From Caldilineaceae bacterium (lineage in GTDB: Bacteria; Chloroflexota; Anaerolineae; Caldilineales; Caldilineaceae): DNA of 31,530 nucleotides. The notes under the pieces are model-generated. The model had not been told where the DNA came from and made no database searches. It was given only the letters and a program-made list of their open reading frames with translations. Shown in pieces: positions 15,530 through 26,600 of the stretch. A program made the translations under genes and the position numbers. Numbering within the stretch: position 1 is the first letter of the stretch; the number at the start of each line of letters is the position of its first letter. The stretch lies in the NCBI GenBank assembly GCA_014879855.1, contig JACSRH010000081.1, positions 1 through 31,530 of the forward strand. Reading direction: 5' to 3'.

Positions 15530-15545
15530 GACAAGGGACTCGGTT

Positions 15546-15585
15546 TGTAGTATGATTTCTACAGGTTAAAATCTACAGGTTAAAG
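15546..15585. promoter_or_regulatory. Tandem TCTACAGGTTAAA repeat with inverted half-site
   Basis: TCTACAGGTTAAA occurs twice in tandem with a 14-bp period (15558-15570 and 15572-15584). An inverted half-site TGTAG (15546-15550) pairs with the first CTACA over an 8-bp spacer. The cluster ends about 85 bases before the kinase start, a plausible place for a regulator controlling it. Confidence 0.45.
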
Positions 15586-15669
15586 CTGGCGTGCGGAGCG
15601 TCACGACGCTAGGACAGCCAGCAAAACATTCTTGTTTGCGATATGCAGAAACAATCCAGGTAGCATGTG

Positions 15670-17163
15670 ATGACCACAGGACAGCCCAGGGCACAAACGG
15701 AGTCTCAAGGCAAGAGTACAATTCTTGTCGTGGATGATGCGCCGGCCGGGCGTGAAACTCTCCAGGCGTTGCTCTTCTCTGACGCCTACGACTTGTACTT
15801 TGCCAGCGATGGCCTTCAGGCATTGGAGATGGCGGCAACCATCCGGCCGGATTTGATTTTGCTGGATGTCATGATGCCTGGGATCGACGGCTTCGAGGCG
15901 TGCCGGCGGCTGCGGGCGATCCCGGAGCTGGCGCATATTCCGATCATCATGGTTACAGCGCTGGATGACCGCATGTCCCGGCTGCAGGGCATCGAAAGTG
16001 GCGCCGACGATTTTGTTTCGAAGCCATTTGACTCGGCTGAGTTGCGCGCGCGCGTGCGCACGATCACGCGTCTTAATCGTTACCGGCGGCTGGTCGAAGA
16101 ACGCGAGCGTTTCGAGTGGGTGGTGGAAAACGCCGAAGACGGCTATCTTTTGTTGAGCGGCGACGCCATCACCTATGCCAATCCACAAGCACAGACCCTG
16201 CTAGGGTTGGATGGCAACGATTGCCGCACGACGCATCCATCATTGCTGGAGATCGCGCAGCGCACATTCCGCTGCGAACCCAAAGAAATCTGGGAGCGCT
16301 GGCCTGATGTCCAGATCGATCATCAGGACGTCCATCTCTTTCTCATCGCTCCGGAAACGACGACCTCTCCAGTCAACTGGATCGAGGTGACAGTATACGG
16401 ACGCTTCAGCAACGCACAGGTCGGGCGGCTTATCCGCCTGAGGGACGTGACCGTCGCCAAAACCAGCCTGCGCGATATGTGGTCGTTCCACACGATGGTG
16501 ATGCACAAGCTCAATACGCCGATGCATATGATGCTGGGCAGCATGGAGCTGCTGACGCTGAGCTCCGGGGACATTTTATCTACTCGCGAAATCTTCGATC
16601 TCGTTGAAATGGCCGCCAGCGGCGCGCAAAGGTTGGCGTCGGCGATCAATGACGTGTTGCAATATGCCACCGCGTTCTCAATAACGACGCGCGTTGGCGA
16701 GCGATTTTGCCTGCAGGATCTGCCTGTCCTTACCACGGAAACTGCCAGACATTTGCAGATGGCGCACGTTACGCTTGACCTGCCATCACAGTCGGGGATC
16801 TGCTTGGTGATTTCACCGCGCGCGATGGAATCGATCTTGTTCGAGTTGCTGGAAAATGCCAAGAAATTTCACCCCACCCATGAACCTTCCATCCAGATCG
16901 AGGGCATTCTCGACGGCGACAGGTTCGTGCTCACTGTTCAGGACAATGGCATTCATCTCTCACCCGACCAGCTCAACCGCGTCTGGCTGCCCTATTATCA
17001 AGGCGAGCGCTATTTCACCGGCGAAGTGCAGGGCATGGGGCTGGGATTGCCGTTGGTGGCGTCGATTCTCTGGGAATGTGGCGGCGACTGCCACATCATC
17101 AATCGCAGTGGAGCGCCCGGCGTGATCGTTCATCTGAGTTTTCCAATTTTGCCCCCCCTGTGA
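15670..17163 (+). CDS. REC-PAS-histidine kinase
   Basis: About 497 residues (498 if the GTG at 15667 is used; positions below count from it). A receiver domain spans about 18-132: acidic pair in VVDDA, phospho-acceptor Asp67 in LLDVMMPG, and Lys119 in SKPF. A PAS-like sensor follows at about 145-265. The dimerisation helix carries His280 in HKLNTP. The HATPase_c domain (about 385-492) has the N-box ENAKKF and G2 box GMGLGL; its G1 box is DNGIHL, lacking the second glycine of the usual DxGxG. No membrane segment, so a cytoplasmic kinase taking phosphate at its N-terminal receiver. Upstream lies a long control region; an AspT-like transporter gene follows after 71 bp. Signal and partner are unknown. 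The ATG has only a weak AGG site. Confidence 0.9.
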   Translation: MTTGQPRAQTESQGKSTILVVDDAPAGRETLQALLFSDAYDLYFASDGLQALEMAATIRPDLILLDVMMPGIDGFEACRRLRAIPELAHIPIIMVTALDDRMSRLQGIESGADDFVSKPFDSAELRARVRTITRLNRYRRLVEERERFEWVVENAEDGYLLLSGDAITYANPQAQTLLGLDGNDCRTTHPSLLEIAQRTFRCEPKEIWERWPDVQIDHQDVHLFLIAPETTTSPVNWIEVTVYGRFSNAQVGRLIRLRDVTVAKTSLRDMWSFHTMVMHKLNTPMHMMLGSMELLTLSSGDILSTREIFDLVEMAASGAQRLASAINDVLQYATAFSITTRVGERFCLQDLPVLTTETARHLQMAHVTLDLPSQSGICLVISPRAMESILFELLENAKKFHPTHEPSIQIEGILDGDRFVLTVQDNGIHLSPDQLNRVWLPYYQGERYFTGEVQGMGLGLPLVASILWECGGDCHIINRSGAPGVIVHLSFPILPPL

Positions 17164-17234
17164 TCCGCTGGATTGGCACGATTTCTTCGAAGCGAATCAT
17201 TTTCACTTCGTTTCTATGGCTGAATGGTTGATTC

Positions 17235-18893
17235 ATGAATATCCTCATTGATCTGCTGGTTGAACACCCCCTGCTCCTTCTCTTCCTCGTTTCAACCATT
17301 GGTTACTACATTGGCCAGATTCGCATCAAAGGCACCGGGCTGGGCGTGGCCGCGGTGCTGTTCATTGGCCTGGCCATTGGCGCACTCGACCCGCGGCTGA
17401 CGCTGCCGCCAGAGTTGATCTCGCTGGGGCTGATTCTGTTTGTCTATTCAGTCGGGCTGGCAAGTGGGCCTGGGTTCTTTGCGTCGTTTTCGCACAGCGG
17501 GCTGCGCGACAACCTGATGGTGGCGGGTGTGCTGATCCTCGCCGCGCTGATCGTCGTTGCTGAGGCATTCCTGCTGAATCTTAAGTCAACGGTGGCGGCC
17601 GGCATCTACACCGGGGCGCTGACAAATACGCCGGCGCTTGCGCAAGTTTTAAGTTATGTCAATAACGGGCCTCTCCGTTTAACCAGCAGCACAATAGGGA
17701 CAGAGCCTGTCGTCGGTTATTCAGTGGCCTACCCGCTCGGTGTTATCGGCCCGATCCTGATTATCCTTCTGATGCAGCGCGTGTGGCGCATCAACTACAA
17801 ACAGGATGCGGAGACCGTGCGCGACATGTTCCCGATCGAACAAGATATCTACAATCGCACAGCCAGGATCACAAACACGGTGCTCGCAAGCCAGCCGCTG
17901 CGGGAGTTAAGTGCACGACGACAGTGGCGAGTCATCTTCGGCCGCATCCAACACGGCGACAAGATCGAGCTTGCCACGGGCGACACAGTATTGCAACCAG
18001 GCGATCTGGTGAGCGTCATCGGGACGCCGGAAGATGTCGATCCTGTGGTCAAGGAGCTTGGCGCGCCCGCGGTGGAGCAACTCGACCTTGACCGCAGCGC
18101 CTACGATTTTCGCCGTGTTTTCGTTTCAAACCCCGACCTGGTCGGGCGTAAGCTGGCCGATCTGGGCCTGCCGCGCCGCTTCGGTGCGATCGTGACGCGC
18201 GTGCGCCGCGGCGACATCGAGCTATTGGCTTTTGGCGACCTAGTGTTGGAATTGGGAGACCGGGTGCGTTTTGTCGCGCCGCGCAGCCAAGTTCGCCCGC
18301 TCAGCGACTACTTTGGCGACTCGTACAAAAAACTGAGCGAAATCAACTTTGGCGCGCTTGGTCTTGGCATTACGCTGGGTCTTCTCGTGGGCATCATCCC
18401 CATTGCGCTGCCCGGCGGGATCGAGTTCAAGCTGGGTGAAGCTGGCGGCCCGTTGATTGTAGCGCTGGTGCTCAGCGCATTGCGCCGCACGGGGCCAATC
18501 GTCTGGAGTATTCCGTACAGCGCCAACCTGACGATCCGCCAACTGGGTCTGACCATTCTGCTGGCGGGCATCGGCATCCGTTCCGGTTACACCTTTCTCG
18601 CCACGTTGACCCAAGAGGGGGGCATGACGATCCTGCTGGCCGGTGCGGTTGTCTCACTGCTAACGCCGCTGCTGGTGCTGTGGATCGGCTACCGCTGGTT
18701 CAAGTTGCCCTTCGGGGTGCTGACTGGCATTGTATCGGCTGTCCATACGCAGCCAGCGGTGCACGCGTCCGCGCTCAACGAGGCGCACAACGATCTGCCC
18801 AATCACGGCTACGCGCTGGCCTTCCCGATGGCGACGATCGCCAAAATTTTGCTCGCCCAGATCATCGTCGCGTTTCTACCCTATGCTCGGTGA
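17235..18893 (+). CDS. AspT/YidE/YbjL-family transporter with two RCK_C domains
   Basis: 552 residues in the duplicated-membrane-domain layout of the aspartate:alanine exchanger family. First hydrophobic half about 1-190 (GYYIGQIRIKGTGLGVAAVL, IGALDP, YSVGLASGPGFF, GALTNTPAL). Two TrkA_C/RCK_C regulatory domains follow at about 205-285 and 290-365 (ATGDTVLQPGDLVSVIGTP; FGDLVLELGDRVRFVAP). The second membrane half is about 370-552, ending with GIVSAVHTQPAV and PMATIAKILLAQIIV. Full-length and intact. An in-frame TGA ends 3 bases upstream of the ATG at 17235, which fixes the start; there is no clear Shine-Dalgarno site. It lies 71 bp after the kinase gene and may share its transcript. The substrate, probably a small anionic metabolite or amino acid, is unknown. 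Confidence 0.92.
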   Translation: MNILIDLLVEHPLLLLFLVSTIGYYIGQIRIKGTGLGVAAVLFIGLAIGALDPRLTLPPELISLGLILFVYSVGLASGPGFFASFSHSGLRDNLMVAGVLILAALIVVAEAFLLNLKSTVAAGIYTGALTNTPALAQVLSYVNNGPLRLTSSTIGTEPVVGYSVAYPLGVIGPILIILLMQRVWRINYKQDAETVRDMFPIEQDIYNRTARITNTVLASQPLRELSARRQWRVIFGRIQHGDKIELATGDTVLQPGDLVSVIGTPEDVDPVVKELGAPAVEQLDLDRSAYDFRRVFVSNPDLVGRKLADLGLPRRFGAIVTRVRRGDIELLAFGDLVLELGDRVRFVAPRSQVRPLSDYFGDSYKKLSEINFGALGLGITLGLLVGIIPIALPGGIEFKLGEAGGPLIVALVLSALRRTGPIVWSIPYSANLTIRQLGLTILLAGIGIRSGYTFLATLTQEGGMTILLAGAVVSLLTPLLVLWIGYRWFKLPFGVLTGIVSAVHTQPAVHASALNEAHNDLPNHGYALAFPMATIAKILLAQIIVAFLPYAR

Positions 18894-19104
18894 CAGCCAC
18901 TGTGCAGCCGATCTCTGTCTCGCCGGCGTCGCTCGCCAACATGGCCTGGTGAGATAGCCGCAGCGCTTGACCTGCAACACGACAGCAGCACCCCATCTCG
19001 CCCTGTGCGCTTTTTCTGGACGATCTTTCCCCTCTTCCCTAGCAGCATCTTCAGCTAGACGCCCTAGAATTTCCTCAGCGGGCCATCCGATATCCCATCA
19101 TTTG
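18894..19104. other. Non-coding stretch after the transporter gene
   Basis: Together with the following promoter region this forms a 450-bp gap (18894-19343). I see no convincing gene, tRNA or U-tract terminator here; short frames that cross it are extensions of shadow frames from the transporter gene. The right-hand part (19105-19343) holds a promoter and a leader of about 200 bases. Confidence 0.5.
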
Positions 19105-19137
19105 TCTGACTGATCGTCAGAGAAATACTGTTACAAT
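19105..19137 (+). promoter_or_regulatory. Extended -10 promoter with overlapping palindrome
   Basis: The palindrome TCTGAC-TGATC-GTCAGA (19105-19121) sits where the -35 should be. It is followed by an extended -10, TGTTACAAT (19129-19137). Transcription is expected near 19144, giving a leader of about 200 bases to the SurA_N-TlpA gene. The palindrome has the GAC-n-GTC symmetry common in TetR-type operators, so repression is plausible. No regulator gene is adjacent. Confidence 0.45.
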
Positions 19138-19343
19138 CGATGAGCGTTTGGGAACTTGCCTCCAGGCGTGTTCTGTGTAGCCGTTTGCCGAACACATGAT
19201 TAGTCCAGCTGGAAAAGACACTGCACCCTCATGGCTCCCACCCTCCTCGCTCAATAGTATGCGGCTACGCCAGTATCTTCGGTTTTTATATCAAATCACG
19301 TGTCATGTTGTGGCAGTGACCATTATTTAGAGGAGTATACGAG

Positions 19344-20636
19344 ATGGCGCCACCACGGTTTCGCCGCCGCCTCTGGATCATTGCTGGATTTCCGCTGCTC
19401 GCCGTGCTGCTGACTGCATTGCTGCTGGTCGCCGTGCGCACAAGCGACGGGAGCGCAGCCGCGCTGACGCCCTCGCCGTTTTCGGACAACGCGCTTGTTT
19501 CCACCCCCCAAGTCGCGGAGCAAGCATTGCCAGCAAGGAAACTTCCCCAAGACAACCCATCGACTCCGCGAGTTGCCACCCCCATGCGGGTTGAGGCTGA
19601 CGCCGCGCAGAGTGTGCTTACAAAATTGGAGAGTACGGAATCCACAGAGAATGTCGTTGCGCTCGTGGGCACTGCCTTCATCACCCAACAAGACCTACAG
19701 GAGGCAGTGCGCATCGATGGCCTCATGGCAGGCTTAGCCGGTGCGTCGCCGACCGCGGCCGAATCTCTGGTCGAACAACTTATCAATACGGAAGTTATCC
19801 TGCAACGCGCCGGGGATGCTGAGACATCCATCGATGCGGCGGCAGTGCTGGCGGCATTTCTCCAGTCACACGGGAAAGCACATGAAGAGTTGGCGGCCGC
19901 ACTGCAAGCCAGCGGCATTTCCCAGGAACGGTTCGAGCGCTACTTCGCACGCCTGGTCGCGGCTGATGCCTATCAGCGCGCGCAGCAAAAAGCAACAGGC
20001 ATCGCGCCGGCAGAACTTATGCGCCAATGGCAGCAAACAATCCCGATCAATTTTGACCCAACTGCCGCTGCGTTGCCCGCCGCGGATGTTAATTCACCCA
20101 GCAACACGAAATCAATCACAATCACGCCGGAGAGCGACGGCGTTGAAATCGCTGCGGCGGCAACCTCACTTCCAGCATCAACTGAACTGCGTGGCGTTGA
20201 GGCAGGACAATTGGCGCCCGAATTTGAACTTCCCACCATCACTGACGAAGCATCTCAATTTACGTTGCGCACCCTCCAGGATGAACCCAGCGTGCTGAGC
20301 TTTTGGACCACTTGGTGTCCTTATTGTCTGCGCCAGACTCCGGTGCTGGTGGACGCTTACCGCCATGGGGCGGCAGAGGGGATTGAATTTGTCGGCATCA
20401 ACGTGCAAGAAGATCGCAGCGCAGTTGCGGCGTATGTCGCCCGCCATGGCATCACCTATCCGGTTCTGCTTGACGAGCAAGGGAGCGTTGCTGCGGACTA
20501 TGCTGTACAGGGATACCCGACCACCTATTTCCTGGATAAAGAGCACCGCATCGTGGCGCGTCACGTGGGTGCGTTAACAGATGACCAACTGGATACCTAT
20601 TTAGCGATGTTGCAATCGCCTGAACAAGCGCGATAA
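19344..20636 (+). CDS. Membrane-anchored SurA_N-TlpA fusion (thiol-disulfide oxidoreductase)
   Basis: 430 residues. A basic start and hydrophobic segment (about 9-31) anchor the protein facing outside. After a Thr/Pro/Ala linker, about 100-220 resembles the SurA N-terminal chaperone region (VVALVGTAFITQQDLQEAV, LVEQLINTEVILQRA), but no prolyl-isomerase domain follows. From about 285 there is a TlpA/ResA-type thioredoxin fold: GQLAPEFELPTI, the active site WCPYC (Cys325, Cys328) and cis-proline in GYPTTYF. CPYC is a glutaredoxin-like centre compatible with oxidation or isomerisation. GAGGAG lies 8 bases before the ATG. Only 11 bp separate its stop from the giant surface-protein gene, so they are surely cotranscribed. 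I infer that it helps that cysteine-containing protein fold. Confidence 0.88.
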   Translation: MAPPRFRRRLWIIAGFPLLAVLLTALLLVAVRTSDGSAAALTPSPFSDNALVSTPQVAEQALPARKLPQDNPSTPRVATPMRVEADAAQSVLTKLESTESTENVVALVGTAFITQQDLQEAVRIDGLMAGLAGASPTAAESLVEQLINTEVILQRAGDAETSIDAAAVLAAFLQSHGKAHEELAAALQASGISQERFERYFARLVAADAYQRAQQKATGIAPAELMRQWQQTIPINFDPTAAALPAADVNSPSNTKSITITPESDGVEIAAAATSLPASTELRGVEAGQLAPEFELPTITDEASQFTLRTLQDEPSVLSFWTTWCPYCLRQTPVLVDAYRHGAAEGIEFVGINVQEDRSAVAAYVARHGITYPVLLDEQGSVAADYAVQGYPTTYFLDKEHRIVARHVGALTDDQLDTYLAMLQSPEQAR

Positions 20637-20647
20637 GGGGTGTGACT

Positions 20648-23600
20648 ATGCACGCGGCGTATGTCCAATCAATGCCAGCCAGATACACAACAGCAATACA
20701 TAGCAAGCTGAATCCCGTCGAACAGATTCGTCAATTGGTGAATCTGCTCATGATTTTTTCCATGCTGTCGTCGATGATGTCGCCGCTCTATACGCCAGCC
20801 AACAGCACGACGCCCAGCTTTGCGTTCCCCGGCGAAGTGCGCGCGCCTGCCCCTCTGCCAGCGAAAACAACGCCGGTGGAAACGCAGGCATTGCCGCGGG
20901 TGGTCGCCAATGTCTCTGACCAGCCTCAATCCTTGGCCACTATTGAGGAAGCAAGCAAACGGCTGCCAGACCTGGCTGCAGCGCCTCCCTGGATCAGCAC
21001 GCCAGCGCGCGCCACCACCGACTCTGCTGTGAGCAACATGGCGGAGCATGAGCTTAGCGGCGTCCTGGCCCCGGACTGGCTAAGCAAGGCGCCGAAAGGT
21101 GGCGCCGGCCAGGCGGAAGTCATAGCAACAACGCCGGCGTCTGAGATAGCGCTACCGTCAAGCTGGAAAATGCTCGACGCGTCCAACGCGCTGCCGCCCG
21201 AATTGGCTACCTTGGAAAGTGGCGCCACGCTTGGCAGCGCGTTGACGCCTGCCTGGTATGGCGGTCTCGACAATGAGGAAAACACATCAACGTTCGCTGA
21301 CGCATCTGAAACGGCGCCAGCAGGGCTATTTAGCCCTCACCTCGGAGCTGCTTTCTACCAGACGGGCGGTGACAATCAATGCAGCGCGTCTTCACGCGTG
21401 ACGTTCGCCCTCGTTGCGCCGCCATATCCCGTCAGCCGCGGCAACGTCGATGGTGATGTGTATACGGTGACCGTAAAAAACAATGATTCTATTACGACTA
21501 CCAATGTAACGCTTTATATCGACCCCAATCAAGGCTTCTCCTACCTCGGCAATTCTGCAAGCGTGCAGAGCAGTATCAGCGGGACGTTGACCTACAGCGA
21601 CACGGGATCCGGTGCGCCAGGCGCGCCGGCGCTGATCGCGATCACCGGCGACATCACGTCAACGACGCTCAATGCCGGCGAAATCATCACCTTCACCTTC
21701 CGGCTTGCCACCAACGCCGATGCGATCTCAGCGCAGCAGCTTGTGGTGCGGCTGCAAAGCGGCGCGCTCGACTGCGGCATCTATCGTGTGCAGAACGTGC
21801 CCACGGTGCGCGGCAATCTGACCGTGCAGAAATCACCCAATATCCGCACAGCGAAGCTGGGGGACACGTTGGGCTGGACAGTGAAGCTGATCAACACGGG
21901 CCTTGGCGTCGTTTATGGCGCGGAAGTGGAGGATATCTTCGGCGCCGGCTACATCAACACGGTGCTCGACGAGTTGCCCACTGCACCGATCACGCTGGCT
22001 GCGGGCGCTTCCGCCACCTATTATGTCACCGGCACGGTGAACGCCTGCAACCAGTTGACCAACACCGCCAATGTCTGGTGGCCGATCGGCAACCAGGACA
22101 GCACGGCCACCCCGGACAATCCGGCCAGCAGCAAAGTGGATGTGCGCTTTACGCTGGAAAATCCAAATGTTTCGCTCCAGGTGACGCCAGCCAGCATCAC
22201 CGTTCCTTTCTGCACGCCGATGACGCGCACAGTGGTCGTGACCGCGACGACGAGCAATACCGCGAAAAACGTACAGATTGCAGCGAACACCCATTCATTT
22301 TCAGTCAGCAATATCAGACCGGGATGGAGTTACAGCGGCGGCGTCTTTACCTATATTGGCGGCCCGCTTGCCGGCTATCTTTTTGCCGATCAACCGGCGA
22401 TCCTCTCGTTTGATGTCAGTGGACCAACGGCATGCAGCGCAAGCAACCCGGCGCTCTCCTTTCAGCCTCGTTACACCAACGCGTGTGATGTGCCGTTCAA
22501 CGGTCCCACCGTCAGCGCGCCGAGCGTCAATTATGCGCCTGATCGGCCAACCATCAACGTGACAATAAACGGCCCTTATTCCGTCCGCGCCCGCCAGACT
22601 TTTGATTATGTCATCAATTTGAATGCGACGAATATTCAGAATATTACGGACACCATTTCGATCACCGACATGATCCCGTCCTCCTTTATCATTTCGGAGA
22701 CCTCTGCGACCACAGGGAGCGTCAACGTCACCGGCCAGCAGATCACCTGGGCAGTCAATACACCGGGCAGCGGCGCACTCAGTGCGAGCCTTCTGATCAC
22801 CGCTACCGTGCGCGAGGATGTCGCCTGTTCGGCCTACAATTTAATCACCAATGATGTCATAGCCACGGCGCCTACATGCCCCAATTGCGGCGTACTAGAA
22901 GATTCCGATCAGGTTTCGACCTACATTGAAGATGTGGACGGGCCGCTGGCAGGCACAAAAACTGTCAGCGGCGACACGGAAATCTGTGGCGAAACTGGCC
23001 TGCTGATGGAAAATCTCTATTATATCAACCTGCCTACTACCTTAGCGGCGCTGGTATTCACCGAAACCCTCGGCCTGAGCGGGCCGGGCTTGCCCGGTCT
23101 GCCGTCGCCGCTGCTCTACGTCAGCGACACCCTGAGCGTTACGCTCAATGGCGTGGATGCGACGTCACTGATGACGATCGCCGCCACCAGCCCGCAGTTA
23201 GTCGTCGACCTGGATCGCCTGCGCGAGTTGGAGGCCAATGTCACGCTTACTCAGCTCAGCACGCCAGCAATTGTCAATGCAGGCGACAGCGTCACCTACA
23301 CCCTCACCATTTCCAACCGAGGACCGGCCACGGCCGAAAATGTCCTCGTGCACGATCCACTGCCCGCGGGGCTGAGCCTGGACAGCGTCGCGGCGAGCCA
23401 GGGCAGTTGCAGCGCGCCGAATGTAAGCTGCACCGTAGGCGATCTTGTCGCCGATGCCAGCGCCGTCATCACCATTGTCGCCACCGTGGACGGCGCACGC
23501 CAGGCAGACATCGTCAATGTCGCTTATGCCAGCTTCCAAGAACTGAACGGTATCGTTGTCACTACTCAGGCCACCGCGCGCACCCAAGTGACCGCAGCCG

Positions 23601-26600
23601 CGCCCCTCGCCAGCACCGACCTGCAGATCGCCAAACGCAGCGAACAGAATAATGTCATCGCCGGCAGCGCGTTGACCTATACGATCGTGGTCACCAACAG
23701 CGGCCCCGCAATCGCTAACAACGTGACCGTTGTAGACGCGCTGCCCTTCAGCTTTACACTCTCCAGCGCTACACCGAGCCAAGGCTCCTGCGGCGCGGCC
23801 ACGCATCCGGTTGTGTGCGAGCTGGGCGAGCTGCCGGTCGACGCCTCGGCCATCATAACGGTGGTGGTCATGGCGGAGGCTTCCGTTTCTGCGGATGTGG
23901 CTAACACGGCGCATGTGATCGCCGACAACCCGGACAGCAACCTTGCCGACAACCAAGCCAGCGTGCAGACTCACGTCATCCAGCGCATCCCGCTCATGCT
24001 CAGTTACCGCGTTATCGCACCCGAAGCGTCGTTGGCTGGTGCAATCTCGCGCACTTGGCACAACTGGTCGCTGCTCTACGTTGAAGGACTGGGCACCGCC
24101 TGCCGCAATAATGACACCCTTTACCTAGGCGCGCCGACCACAATTCTGCGCGGCGATCTGGGCATCGCCATCAACCCGTCCACACCTAATTCCTGTGAGC
24201 CGGAGGCGGTCACCCTCAATGTGACAGGCGGCGCAGCCGGTGAACTGACCGACAATCTCATCGTGACGTTCACTCTGGGCGCTAAGGATGTGTACACCGT
24301 CACTGGCTATAGCGGTTTTTTTGGCGCTAATCCGCCCAGCACCGTGATTTCGGCCGCCAACCGCATCACCTGGACGTGGGATGCCGCGCTGCCGATTACG
24401 GCCGCGGGTCAGATTCACCTGAATGTCCTGCGTCCCTGCGCAGCCACGGGCGCGCTCACCAGCAATTTGTCCTTCCAGGATCGCTGCGATGCAACTTTCA
24501 CCAAAGCCGACAGCGACGATTTTGTCCCCACCACACCGAATCTCTCGCTCTTTTTGACGCCCTCAAAATATGAAGTTGTCGATCGCACCGCGGTCTGGAC
24601 GACCTACCTCATCAACACTGGCAATGGCGACGCGGTCAACGCATTAATCACCAACACGCTCGGCGCGGGTCTGGCCTACAGTTCTTCCGTCGTCACCGGT
24701 GCGGCCGGTGTGATCGCGCAGCCCAACGTGGGCGATGGCAACGATGTGCAGTGGGTGATCCCGCGCCTGCCCCCCGGCGGCCAGGTGCGCATCGATGTCA
24801 TCGCCGATGTCATCGCCTGCACTGGTTTGAACATGCAGGCCTTTGCCGACGCCAGTTGTCTCAGCGGAACCTGTTCTGCGGTCGGCCCGCAGGAAGTGCA
24901 ACTGGTGCGCGCCCCGGCCGCTTTGCTCTCCAGCAACAAGCAGATCGCGGAGTTGCCACTTTGCGAGTCGGGGCCGGTCGAATTGACCGTGCAAAACGCC
25001 TCGGCCGGCGCAGCGGAATATGGCTTCGTGATCACGGATACGCTCCGTTATGTCACAGCGATCTCCGGCACTTTTGCGCTGACCGTCACCAACCGCAGCG
25101 GGGCAGTGATCACCACCACCAGCGAGTTTACGCCGGTGATGACACGCAATGGCTATACGCAGACCCTGGTGTGGGATGCCGCCAACCTGCCGGTCGACGA
25201 CCCGCTGCGCACCATCCTGGAGCGGCGCGACGCAGGCGACATCATCCGGATCGGCTTCCAGGTGCAGTCAAGCTGCGTATCAGCCGGGCAGAGCGAAGTG
25301 CAATCGAGCGTCACCGCGGTCGAGGCCTGCCAATTGCCCCTCGCGGGCAACGAAAACGCAGTGTCACTGAAGGTGACCGAGCCGCAACTTGTGGTGACCA
25401 AGCTGGTGCGCAATGCCACGGCGGGCGGCGGCTATGTCGCGGGCGGCTACGCGGGCGCGGGCGACACCCTCGTCTACGAAGTGGTCGTTAACAACATCGG
25501 CCAGCAGCGCGTGACCAATCTTTTTGTCGAGGATCAACTGCCGCCCACCTTCAACTTGACGGCAGTCGATGTGCTCACCTCCAGCCAGAGCGGTTCACCG
25601 CCGCTGCTGAAGTGGCACGAAGCGGGCGGCGTCACGCTGGAAGTGAACCAGATGCGCGTCTATCACATTACGGGGACCGTGACCGCCGACGCCTGCACCA
25701 ACCCCAACACGGTCAACCGCGCCTCGGCATCGTATGGCTGCTCCACCGCGGATGTCTGCGCCGCCGCGTCAAGCACCGTGACGACTACTTTCAGCACCAA
25801 GCCGGCCTTTACGCTGGCGACGCCCGGCGCCACGCTGGATCAATGCAGCGGCGGGCCGATCATCGTCAACTTCCCCAACGCAGGTGCGCGCGCCGAAAAT
25901 GTTGTGCTGACCTACACGCTGCCGGCCGGGTTGGCCTACGCCGGCCTGGCGACCGGTTCCTACCCGGCGCCGACCATCTCGCCGACTGTAGACGCCACCG
26001 GGGTGATCACCTGGCTGTACGACGTAATCAATCAGGAAGTCACGACCAATACGCTGCGTTTCAATGTCCGCAACGCCGCGGGGGTGTGTGCGGCGCCGGG
26101 CGCCAACAGCGGCGTGGCCGGTCTGGGCTATGAAGATTCGTGCGGCAACCGCATCGATGATGTGGCGGAGAGTACGGCGTCGATCACCGTGCAGGCGTCC
26201 GACCTCGTGGTCAGCCAATCGCCGCGCACGCGCCCGGTCGTCGACGGTCAGGTCTACACCTGGACGATCACCATCACCAACCCCGGCAACTCCGCCACCA
26301 ACAACCTGCTGGTGACGGAAACCGTCGGCAGCGGCTGGGAAGTTGTCGCGGCGACTGCCGGTTCACCCGGCGGGGCAACGCCGATCACGACCACCGGTGC
26401 GGTTACCTGGCAGGTCGGCGCGCTGGCGGGCAACGACGGCGTGTGGAGCGCGACCGTCAGCGCGCGTGCACGCGCTGCCGCGTCGGACTACGAAACCACC
26501 GTCACGGCAACGACCGCCTGTGAGGATGGTGGCTGCTTGCAGAGACGCACCTACACCACCTATGCCACGCCAAACAATGAGTTTAGCAAAAGCGTGACCC

